Assembly (NCBI GenBank): GCA_963663735.2
Contig: CAXXHN010000001.1
Location: 248,001 to 312,000 of the forward strand
Direction of reading: 5' to 3'
Origin: G963663735 sp963663735
Lineage (GTDB): Bacteria; Acidobacteriota; UBA6911; RPQK01; JAPXNP01
DNA: 64,000 bases
The notes under the pieces are model-generated. The model had not been told where the DNA came from and made no database searches. It was given only the letters and a program-made list of their open reading frames with translations. The position numbers and the translations under genes were made by a program. How positions within the stretch are numbered: position 1 is the first letter of the stretch; every line of letters starts with the position of its first letter. Below are positions 44,581 through 52,981 of the stretch, in pieces.

Positions 44581-45516
44581 TTCAACAAACAGGGTGCTTA
44601 CAGAAGTCTCTTCATGGATAGATTTTATCGCTTCGCCAAGAAGCCCGGCCACACTTAAAACCTTTATCTTGTCCAGCCTTCTTTCCTCAGGCTGAAGGAT
44701 GGTATTGGTTACTGCTATTTCCTGAAATTCGGAAGCCCTGAGACGTTCCACTGCCGGACCGGAAAGCACACCATGAGTCGCGGTGGCGTAAAGGCTCAAT
44801 GCGCCTTTATTTCGCATCTCCTGGGTGGCTTTGACAATTGTTCCTGCAGTATCAATCATGTCATCAACAATGATAACGTTCCGATTTTCTACGTCTCCGA
44901 CAATATTCATGACCTCAGCTTCGTTATCCGCCACTCTTCTTTTGTCAATGATTGCGAGGGTGGCATTAAGATACTTGGCATAAAACCTGGCTCTCTCAAC
45001 ACCCCCGGCATCAGGAGATACTATGGTGAGGTTTTCCAGATCCAGCCCCTTCATGTACTCAATAATTACTGGATTCCCATGAAGATTATCAACGGGAATA
45101 TTAAAAAATCCCTGGATCTGATCGGCATGAAGATCCATGGTAAGCAACCGGTTGGTGCCTGCGGCAGTCAGGAGATCACCTACCAGCTTGGACGAAATCG
45201 GTACTCGCGGTTTGTCCTTTCGATCCTGCCTGGCATAACCGTAATAAGGCAAAACGGCAGTGATCCTCTTGGCCGAAGCTCTTTTGAAGGCGTCGATCAT
45301 GACCAGCAGTTCCATCAGAGTTTCCGCTACTGGAGTACTGGTAGGTTGTATGATAAAAACATCCGCTCCCCTTACGTTCTCCAGGATCTGGAAACTAACC
45401 TCTCCGTCACTGAACCTCTTCAGTTTGGTGTTGCCCAGCGGAACTCCAAGGTGTTCGCATATTTCCCAGGCCAGCGGTATATTCGATGTTCCTGTAAATA
45501 CCTTTAGGTTTGACAT
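44572..45516 (-). CDS. prs: Ribose-phosphate pyrophosphokinase
   Basis: Makes PRPP from ribose-5-phosphate and ATP for nucleotide, His and Trp synthesis. MSNLKVFTGTSNIPLA, TMDLHADQIQGFF and the PRPP loop VIIVDDMIDTAGTIVKA are intact. At 314 residues it is complete. It is followed 180 nt later by rplY and preceded by ispE. Confidence 0.97.
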   Translation of the reverse strand: MSNLKVFTGTSNIPLAWEICEHLGVPLGNTKLKRFSDGEVSFQILENVRGADVFIIQPTSTPVAETLMELLVMIDAFKRASAKRITAVLPYYGYARQDRKDKPRVPISSKLVGDLLTAAGTNRLLTMDLHADQIQGFFNIPVDNLHGNPVIIEYMKGLDLENLTIVSPDAGGVERARFYAKYLNATLAIIDKRRVADNEAEVMNIVGDVENRNVIIVDDMIDTAGTIVKATQEMRNKGALSLYATATHGVLSGPAVERLRASEFQEIAVTNTILQPEERRLDKIKVLSVAGLLGEAIKSIHEETSVSTLFVEMP

Positions 45517-45695
45517 CTGCAGCCTTTCTTCATCTCTGCTGTTTCCATTATCTGCAAACAGGAACAGCCTTTTCTAATATTCCTGTATAACTAATTACCG
45601 GCTTGTATGCCAGATTTTCCGCCCTGGCATGATTTAACCTGCGTCCCGGCTGTAGGCTTGATAATCCGGTTACCCCCAATCGCATATCTTCTGTG

Positions 45696-46640
45696 TCAGC
45701 AACTGGAGAAAAGCCTTGCATAGTCGAAAAATTCCTTCAGGCTTTTTATGTAGCCTGCGTGGGAAACAGTTCTGCATCTAAATAATTCCATCTCCTGGAG
45801 AAGAAAACCTGAATTCTCAATTGATTTTACAAATGAATCCAGAAAATGATCCTCTCCTGAAGCAATCAGACTTGAACCGCTTCCGCTTAACATCAATTTT
45901 CCTGCACTACTCTGGCCTACCCTTCTGACCAGTTTTTCTAATTCAGGGAAATTTGTAAACACAGGGGCTTCAAAATCATTACTCATCCTGGCCCAATTTC
46001 CAAACAGGATGATCTCTTCAGACCGTCGAATTGTATGCCTGAGACACTCTGTTGTCAACTCCATTGAGGCGGTAACGTCAGGTTTATCAAGTAGAGAGTA
46101 GGCAAGTGATGTAGGAATTTCAAACCCTGGATAGAGCAGAACCAGTTCTCTTTCAGTCTCAAGCGTTTCCTGAAGAAAAATCCTTTCACCCCGTCCCCAG
46201 CCGATGCATGGGCCTCCGATCAAAAAATAAGGGACATCAGAACCCAGTTCAGCAGCCATTTTTCTTAGCTGATTAATACTCAGTCTGCAATCCCAAATAT
46301 AATTCAATACCAGTAAAGTAATGGCGGCGTTGCTGGACCCACCACCCAGTCCTCCACCGGATGGGATCACTTTTTTCAGAATCATGCTGATCCCATTATT
46401 TGTGCCGGTTTCCCTTCTCAGAAGTTCGGCTGCTCTGTAAACCAGGTTCTTTCTTCCCCCTGGCACATCCCTGCCGGCTGTCTCCAGATATATGTCATCC
46501 GCGTCAGAATTAAAAATCAGGAAATCGGCGAGATCAACAGACTGAAAAAGCGTAAGAAGTTCGTGAAAGCCGTCAGGCCTCCGTCCAATGATATCAAGAA
46601 ACCAGTTAATCTTCGCGTAAGAGGGAACTTCAATAATCAC
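45696..46640 (-). CDS. ispE: 4-diphosphocytidyl-2-C-methyl-D-erythritol kinase
   Basis: A GHMP kinase, the fourth MEP-pathway enzyme. The ATP-binding motif is PSGGGLGGGSSNAAI; PSYAKINWFLDIIGRRPDGF opens the protein, with the substrate residues, and LMLSGSGSSL is the third GHMP motif. At 314 residues it is complete. ispE next to prs is a common order. The 180-nt ispE-prs gap has a TGCCAG/CTGGCA hairpin (about 45608-45630). Confidence 0.93.
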   Translation of the reverse strand: MIIEVPSYAKINWFLDIIGRRPDGFHELLTLFQSVDLADFLIFNSDADDIYLETAGRDVPGGRKNLVYRAAELLRRETGTNNGISMILKKVIPSGGGLGGGSSNAAITLLVLNYIWDCRLSINQLRKMAAELGSDVPYFLIGGPCIGWGRGERIFLQETLETERELVLLYPGFEIPTSLAYSLLDKPDVTASMELTTECLRHTIRRSEEIILFGNWARMSNDFEAPVFTNFPELEKLVRRVGQSSAGKLMLSGSGSSLIASGEDHFLDSFVKSIENSGFLLQEMELFRCRTVSHAGYIKSLKEFFDYARLFSSC

Positions 46641-46716
46641 AGTTCTGCTTCAGAAGGGATTAAATGTCTGTCATTGCGAGTACTGGAACTCTTCTCCAGC
46701 TTCCCCTGAAGGCACT

Positions 46717-48690
46717 TTAATCTTCTTGCCCCTTTTGCAGGATTTCCTGCAACTTATGTTGAACTCTTTTGGATTCCTCTGTGGATTCTGCAACCCTTAT
46801 TGACTGTCGGTAATACTCGCTTGCAGCCTCGATATTTCCAGTTTTGGCGTAAAGGTCTCCAAGGTGTTCCTGTATCACCGGGTCATGCTTCTGGAGCCTA
46901 TCAGCCTTTAACAGGTGGTTTTCCGCTTTTTCATACTCACCTATTTTAAAATACAGCCATCCCAGGCTGTCCTGGTAGGCTCCGTTATGTGGATCCAGGC
47001 TCACAGCCTTTTCCAGAAAATCTCCGGCTTCCTCCATCTTCATGTTATTTTCGACAAGCATGTATCCAAGATAATTCATTACTGTCGTGTCATCCGGAGA
47101 TTTGGCAAGCAGCTGTCTGAAAATCTTCTCAGCTTCAGAAAAATTTCCCTGTCTTTCATAAACTGAAGCTTTGAGAAACAGTAGACTTTCACTGTCCGGA
47201 CTGAGTGAAAGCCCTTCATCTGAAACCCTGTGGGCTTCCTCAAAGTGCTTTTCATCAACCAGCATCTGCCCGAGAACCATGTATATCAGGTCTCTTCCTT
47301 CCGGATCCACAATGTTTCGGACACTGGATTTCAAAAATCTGATGGCGTCGTTAGCCTTCCCTCTTGCGGCAAGGGTCTGTCCCCTCCCGATAATCACGTA
47401 AGGGTCATCAGGAAGTTCTTTCAACATTTTCCTGCTTAAATCATCAGCTTCCCGCCCCATGCCGGCTTCTCTATATGCCTGGAGCAGCCTCAGCCTGGCT
47501 TCGGTGTTCTCCTGGTTCCGGCTCACTACTTCTTCCATTGCTTTTACTGATTTCCCATGATCACCTTCATCACTGTAAAGCAATGCCAGCCTGGTCAGAA
47601 AATGGTCCTTTAAATTCCTGGTCTCCTCCGTATCCAGGGCCAACAGATGTTCCAGCACTTCAATAGCCCTGGTTTTTTCCCCGGCAATTATCAGGAGCAC
47701 GGATAACTCATAATTGGCCTGCACGTTATCAGGAGAAATAATTATCGCTTTTTCAAGGAATTCTGCAGCGTCTTCAAGGTTTCCAGTATGCCTTAGAGCC
47801 CGGGCCAGCTCAACCTTAAGGGGTACAAATTCAGGATATGATGCTTCCAGATCCTGTAACAGCGGAAGTGCCTTGCTGTATTCTTCCATGTTGTTATACA
47901 GGAAAGCCAACTTCTGTTTAAACTGGGTTTTCTGGGGTTCATCACTATTATCTAAGCCAGTCAGGTAAATCTCTTCAGCTTGTTCATTCCTGTTAAGCTG
48001 TTCCAGATAATTCCCCAGTAGCAGCAGGTATTCAGGGATTTCCCTTCCAACACTCATGCCGGCAATAAGTACGTCAGTAGCTTCAGGTATTTTTCCGAGG
48101 TGTTCCAGGGCCTGGGCTTCTGCCAGGTAAGCCCTGACAATGCCAGGATCCAGTTGCCTGAGTTTTGAAAAAATCAGGATTACATCTTCCCACTTCCCTG
48201 TTTCCCAATAAATCTGCCCCAGATCCATTAGTGCGGCAGTGTGGGCAGGGTCCAGTTCAAGAGTCCGGACCAGTTCCTTTTCCGCCTTTATCCTCATGCT
48301 TTCCTGAGCCCTGTACTTAAAGTAAATCCTGGAAAGCTCGTACGTCAGATCCCCGTCTTCAGGATGCAGCTCCACTGACCGCTGCCTGGTTTCCACAGCT
48401 CTTGTGATATGTCCGCCCTCAATCAAGGTTGTGGCGAACCTGTCCATCAGTTCAGGATTATCAGGATCTGCTTTGAGGGCAAGCTCAAATTCACTTATCG
48501 CTTTCTCAAATTCTCCATTAAAATGATGAACCATTGCCAGGCTGTAATGATAATAGGCTTCTCTGGTGTTTATCTCAGAGGGAACGGACTGGGCCGCATG
48601 AACCTGAGTTGGGATACAGGCACACACAACCAGCATCAATGAGATGGCAATAAGTAGACGGGCCCTACTGGGGGATAACAGAAGCAACAT
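46717..48690 (-). CDS. Exported TPR-repeat protein
   Basis: A 657-residue protein with a signal peptide (LLIAISLMLVVCAC) and about 15 TPR units to the C-terminus, for instance AISEFELALKADPDNPELMD, AEEIYLTGLD and AGDFLEKAVSLDPHNGAYQD. Its start at 48690 has AGGA 8 nt upstream and overlaps the 3' end of the beta-propeller gene by 26 nt, so the two are coupled. A longer frame begins at 48738. TPR lipoproteins of this sort often scaffold envelope complexes; the overlap suggests it partners the propeller protein. Confidence 0.82.
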   Translation of the reverse strand: MLLLLSPSRARLLIAISLMLVVCACIPTQVHAAQSVPSEINTREAYYHYSLAMVHHFNGEFEKAISEFELALKADPDNPELMDRFATTLIEGGHITRAVETRQRSVELHPEDGDLTYELSRIYFKYRAQESMRIKAEKELVRTLELDPAHTAALMDLGQIYWETGKWEDVILIFSKLRQLDPGIVRAYLAEAQALEHLGKIPEATDVLIAGMSVGREIPEYLLLLGNYLEQLNRNEQAEEIYLTGLDNSDEPQKTQFKQKLAFLYNNMEEYSKALPLLQDLEASYPEFVPLKVELARALRHTGNLEDAAEFLEKAIIISPDNVQANYELSVLLIIAGEKTRAIEVLEHLLALDTEETRNLKDHFLTRLALLYSDEGDHGKSVKAMEEVVSRNQENTEARLRLLQAYREAGMGREADDLSRKMLKELPDDPYVIIGRGQTLAARGKANDAIRFLKSSVRNIVDPEGRDLIYMVLGQMLVDEKHFEEAHRVSDEGLSLSPDSESLLFLKASVYERQGNFSEAEKIFRQLLAKSPDDTTVMNYLGYMLVENNMKMEEAGDFLEKAVSLDPHNGAYQDSLGWLYFKIGEYEKAENHLLKADRLQKHDPVIQEHLGDLYAKTGNIEAASEYYRQSIRVAESTEESKRVQHKLQEILQKGQED

Positions 48691-51649
48691 ACTCCAAATC
48701 CTGTTTGTAGAACAGTTCCAGCGCAACGATTTCACCACTGGAAACTATTTTTATGTAGCCGCCGACCTGATCGCCAAAATCCGGGATATACTCCTTGAGA
48801 AGCTGGCTGATATGGGTCAGCGCGGGAACTGAAAACTGTGCTTCACCGGTAACATTGCCATCAGAGTCGTGAACCTGCATGGTCACAAGGACATCCTGGT
48901 CAGACGGGTTGACAAGTGCGATGCCGGTTTCGAGCCCATAACCTTCAGCGACATGCCCCAGCAAAAACTCCCGCGAGTTCAGAGCCTGGAAAGGGATCTG
49001 GGTCATGTTGGCGTCAGTCAGACGAAGTTCCACGTTTCCTACCAGGCCTGCCCTGTTCGCTGAGATTTCCAGCCAGCCTGAGGCAAAGTCGCCAGTTTCG
49101 TAGAGGTTGAACAGATCAGCAAGCTCAATCCTGAACGAATTTCTTTCAACCAGGACCAGGCTTTGTGAGTATGTCGCCCCGTAGTCGGTCCAGAAACGGA
49201 TAGTAACCCACATGTTCTCATCATCCAGATCGTCTTTCTCACCGTCTCCATCATCATCCTCACCGTCTGAATAATTGGAATTGATAATATTGATCCAGGC
49301 TTGAGCGCCCTGCAGCGTAACAACTGTAGGTACATAGAACTTTGTTGCCAGGCTTTCAGGGCTGCCTTCACCCCAGGCACCCAACAGGGACAACTTATTC
49401 TTTTCAACCCCACGCTGGAAACCCTGAAGTGAACCTTCCTCAGTCACTACTTCAATATATCCGTAATTGAAATTATTCCAGATCCCTTCCGGGAATAAAC
49501 CGGAATCTGTGTCATCGGTGGTGTCAACATCCTTAAGCATTACTGAGTAAAATGATTTGGTAGGCACAGAATAGCTGTATGTACTAACATTGCCGCCGAA
49601 TTCGTTATAAAGGCTGATCTTAATATCTCCGGCCTTCAAATTAGTATTAAGAATGTTCAGCTCACCATTCACCTTGGTCCCGTCAACTCTTATATCAGGA
49701 TATATAAGCCGCTTATAACCCCTGGGATTTGACGTTAATCCATCCAGGCTTTTGAGCTTGTGGTCTCCATACAACATCAAGGCTGTCACACCATTCTGGT
49801 CTGAATCCATGTCGATCCATCCCGTAAAGGCGTCATGGGTCAGAGGCTCCAACAGCTCCTCCGCTACAAAAGTCTTCTGGGTTCCGGCAGGCAGATCCAC
49901 CATAATCGGATTGGCATATTCCACTCCATCGGTGTTACTATCATCAATCAAAACAATGCCATGGCTGTTGTAGGCGGCACCCCACAATTCAGCATCCTTG
50001 TCTGTATTATTGATAAGGGCTACCCCTGTAAAATAGTCATTACTGTTCAACCAGAACTTTGTCACTGGAAAGTGATACGTATCTTTAACCATGTAGACTA
50101 CATTCTTGTTGAAACTCACCACCGCAAACATTGTATGGTCCGGGGTGTAGGTAATCTGCATCGGCCCTTCCATCAGGTATTCACAGTCTTCACAGACTGA
50201 TTCACATTCGTCAGTGCAATCAGATATGCATTCTGTATATACCTCATAATCATCATCTTCCTGGTCAGATTCTTCCCAGACCAGATCACAGGCGTCATTA
50301 CATCCCTCAACACAGTCCACACAGAGATTACAGTCCTTTGTCGCGGAGGGATCTCTGATAAAAAGACCCCCGATTACTACGCCGCGCATGGTTATGTCTT
50401 CTACATAATCAATCACCATCAGGGAATCATAGGAAGGTGATGGGACCATCACGGACCTGTTGTCATCCAGAATCTCCAGTGAACTTCGAGCCCTGAAGTC
50501 ACTTCGCGAGGGAGTTATCTTCCTGGGCGGATTCGCTGTCCCTTCTATAAGGCCCTCCACGGGATCGACAAATAACAGGCCCATGGCGCCAACTGTCACG
50601 AATTCTCCGATAGAGGGAACCCAGTAGGTACTTCCCGACATGCCTGAACAATAGACATAATCAACAAAAACTTCATTTTCCACGTCCAGGATCCAGAGCC
50701 GGTCAGCACCTAATTCCGGAAGTGGTGACATGGAAGTGAGTTCCTGGTCAGCAATAGCCCCCCATTTGCCGTCATCTGAAAATGCCAGGGTGGTTGTGGC
50801 GGTGAAATCCACAAGAAGGCTGTCATCAACACTATCCTCTGAAACAACCGGGAAAATTGTTTTTAATAATTCAAAAGAGTCAAGATCCACAATGGCCAGG
50901 GAGTCAGGATAAATTTTTCGGTTCAGGTTGTCAGAACCAACCAGCACCACCGCTGCCCGGTTGGTCCCGGGAATCCTTTTCATGGAAGCAGGCCTTGTTC
51001 CCGGCGTAAACTTAAGCCTGGGGCTGACTTCAGCTAATGTCTCCGAATCCAGCATCAGCATCTCATCGGTCCTGATCGAGGAAATGAAGAGGAATGACCC
51101 ATCATCGGAGAACAATATATTGTTATAAAAACCGATAGCCACATCGCCAAACTCAACAGATGTAAGTTCCAGAGTCTCAGTATCAATATATGAGACTCCG
51201 CCAATCAGCGGATCATGGTTATGGGCGTCAGGAACGAGTTCATCCAAATAGTGGCAGGGGAAGAACACTTTTGTCCCATCCGGGGACAAGACCATCTGGC
51301 CAGGATTAGACGGCACGTCAATTAGACTGATTATCTCGGCAGTCTTTGGATTGAAAACCATTACCTTGTCACTGCCCGTGTAACTTACAAACCCTCGATT
51401 CGAGTCGGGTGTGAATACCACGTTAGGGCAAAAATTCAAGTCAATAACTTTGCCGTATGACTGGGCAGCCTGATTATTCTGGTCAATAGTATTCTGGCTG
51501 ACGGGCATCCAGTTGGAATCAAATCTGAGTACTCCCTCCCCGAGTTCAACTCCAGCGTTGGGATCAATCGTACTTATAACCCGCTGCCCCATTCCCCAGA
51601 AAACCTGCAGTACAAACAAACAGAAGACGATGGCTATTCTTTTAAACAT
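48665..51649 (-). CDS. Giant secreted beta-propeller protein with Cys-rich insert and four C-terminal modules
   Basis: Signal peptide (IAIVFCLFVLQVFW), then about 500 residues of YVTN/YncE-like propeller with motifs such as VVFTPDSNRGFVSY, QMVLSPDGTKVFF and MQITYTPDHTMFAVV. At about residues 438-490 the propeller is broken by an insert with ten cysteines (CNLCVDCVEGCNDAC, then an acidic linker and CISDCTDECESVCEDC). From about 545 to 985 I see four repeats of ~105 residues, each with an ALxN-type strand and a GWI/GYI strand. An acidic loop (SDGEDDDGDGEKDD, ~793-815) could bind calcium. Function unknown; extracellular or periplasmic. Confidence 0.75.
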   Translation of the reverse strand: MFKRIAIVFCLFVLQVFWGMGQRVISTIDPNAGVELGEGVLRFDSNWMPVSQNTIDQNNQAAQSYGKVIDLNFCPNVVFTPDSNRGFVSYTGSDKVMVFNPKTAEIISLIDVPSNPGQMVLSPDGTKVFFPCHYLDELVPDAHNHDPLIGGVSYIDTETLELTSVEFGDVAIGFYNNILFSDDGSFLFISSIRTDEMLMLDSETLAEVSPRLKFTPGTRPASMKRIPGTNRAAVVLVGSDNLNRKIYPDSLAIVDLDSFELLKTIFPVVSEDSVDDSLLVDFTATTTLAFSDDGKWGAIADQELTSMSPLPELGADRLWILDVENEVFVDYVYCSGMSGSTYWVPSIGEFVTVGAMGLLFVDPVEGLIEGTANPPRKITPSRSDFRARSSLEILDDNRSVMVPSPSYDSLMVIDYVEDITMRGVVIGGLFIRDPSATKDCNLCVDCVEGCNDACDLVWEESDQEDDDYEVYTECISDCTDECESVCEDCEYLMEGPMQITYTPDHTMFAVVSFNKNVVYMVKDTYHFPVTKFWLNSNDYFTGVALINNTDKDAELWGAAYNSHGIVLIDDSNTDGVEYANPIMVDLPAGTQKTFVAEELLEPLTHDAFTGWIDMDSDQNGVTALMLYGDHKLKSLDGLTSNPRGYKRLIYPDIRVDGTKVNGELNILNTNLKAGDIKISLYNEFGGNVSTYSYSVPTKSFYSVMLKDVDTTDDTDSGLFPEGIWNNFNYGYIEVVTEEGSLQGFQRGVEKNKLSLLGAWGEGSPESLATKFYVPTVVTLQGAQAWINIINSNYSDGEDDDGDGEKDDLDDENMWVTIRFWTDYGATYSQSLVLVERNSFRIELADLFNLYETGDFASGWLEISANRAGLVGNVELRLTDANMTQIPFQALNSREFLLGHVAEGYGLETGIALVNPSDQDVLVTMQVHDSDGNVTGEAQFSVPALTHISQLLKEYIPDFGDQVGGYIKIVSSGEIVALELFYKQDLEYVASVIPQ

Positions 51650-51936
51650 AGGCTTTTTATTATCTTTTATTTTTGTTCCCCCATCAAAATGGGGGGTTCA
51701 ACCGGTTCCCGGAACCAATAATCCCGGAAAGAAAAACTCTCTATCAGGCACCAGATTCTATCACTAAACCACAAAGTGATGATCTTACGAAGGCATCACC
51801 ATGATCTCTGATGAATTCAGCCTTCAAAAGTATCAGCCTGATATCTTAGACCATCTCCGCACCAGGGGCTACGGTTAATCCGCGTATAAGGTAACAGTAT
51901 TATCCAGCGTGGGAACATCTCAATCCCTCATTTCAA

Positions 51937-52845
51937 CTACTGCATCAACTCATTCGCCCGTGCTAAAAGAGCAGCATCACTCTGAATTCGCTGGTTCAAA
52001 TCAACATATTTATAGGTATATGAGGCTACCTTCCTCTTTGAATCCAGCATCAGGGTTATCTGGCCAAGCATTCGCCCTCTTTCCACTGAGGACATTATCA
52101 GGGCATTGCCGACCTGCCTTGGTCTGGTCATCCTCATCGATCGTTCGGATCTGAGAATCGCATAAACTTCAGAAAAATTTTCGGCGATTTTGTCAGCCGT
52201 TCCTTCTGTCATCTCCCCAATTACCAGAACCAGGTCAACTTCATCCTTGATTTCAGGAAGTACCTCAGCGATCGCTGCCAGGGGATCCTTTGCTTTAAAC
52301 CCGGAGTTGGGCTTAACCATTCGGGGATCAGCAACTCCCAGTAATCCGATTTTTATCTTCCATCCATTAGGAAGCACAACTTCCTGTACAGAGTAACGCT
52401 TCAGGAATTCAAAGCCGGTAACATCAGGCGGAACCAGATTAGTTGAAACAGTCTGTGTACTTTTCAGCCCCCCCATATCAAGATCCCTGATAATGTTCAG
52501 GTCTTCGGATGCAAGATTAAAAACAGATACAGGTTTGGCCTCGAGGGCATACCTCATATAGCCGTTGATTTTTTCAGAATAGGGGCCAGGCTGCTGGAAA
52601 TAATTTCCCAGTTCCAGATCCAGGACAGCACCATTATTCTCTTTTTTGAAGGAATCAATATAACCGGCCCTCCGGGCCAGTCCCCCTGCGGGATTGCTTT
52701 TTCAGCCACAGGGACCGTAATTCCCTACAATATGTCCGGTAAAAAAGATAGTAATTCCCTCTCCCTGGGCAACTGCAAATTGAGAGGAAAATAAAACCAG
52801 TGCTGAAATAATCACAGCCTTAAACAAAGAATTCATATATTTCAT
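51937..52845 (-). CDS. UshA/metallophosphatase-like selenoprotein (in-frame TGA read as selenocysteine)
   Basis: The frame starts at ATG 52845 with a signal peptide (VIISALVLFSSQFAVA, cleavage near Gln27) and continues through an in-frame TGA at 52704-52702, codon 48, to a stop at 51937. The TGA sits in GNYGPCG-U-KSNPAGGLARR, matching the motif I recall from UshA-like selenoproteins in which Cys or Sec occupies this position. A stem-loop suited to SECIS lies 28 nt downstream. Without recoding the product would be a 47-residue fragment. The rest (ELGNYFQQ, VLVIGEMTEG) resembles the 5'-nucleotidase N-terminal domain but lacks most metal ligands. Length is 302 residues including Sec. Confidence 0.85.
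52663..52704 (-). promoter_or_regulatory. Candidate bacterial SECIS element with its UGA codon
   Basis: UGA is at 52704-52702. ACUGGCCC (52681-52674) pairs with GGGCCGGU (52670-52663) over a GGA triloop (52673-52671), giving an 8-bp stem with one G-U. The loop begins 28 nt after UGA, inside the 16-37 nt window known for bacterial SECIS, and has G in its first positions, as those elements do. Coding phase is kept throughout. Confidence 0.8.
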
Positions 52846-52981
52846 TGTAACAAATCCCATGATCAACTACGCTTCAAATTAAAATTCAACTTCTCTGCCT
52901 CCAATCTTGTCCCTTCAACACCAACCTTTTCGAAAAAAACAACAGTATTAAAAAGAATCAAGAAAATATCCTTGGGGCAGA

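Noticed and set aside
51937..52557. Shorter 206-residue gene starting at 52557
   Set aside because: It begins mid-domain without ribosome site or signal peptide; the upstream codons to 52845 continue the same protein across one TGA with a SECIS-like hairpin.
52702..52704. Nonsense mutation making the gene a pseudogene
   Set aside because: Only one in-frame stop, in a motif where Cys/Sec is expected, with no frameshift and a suitable hairpin; decay would not produce this.
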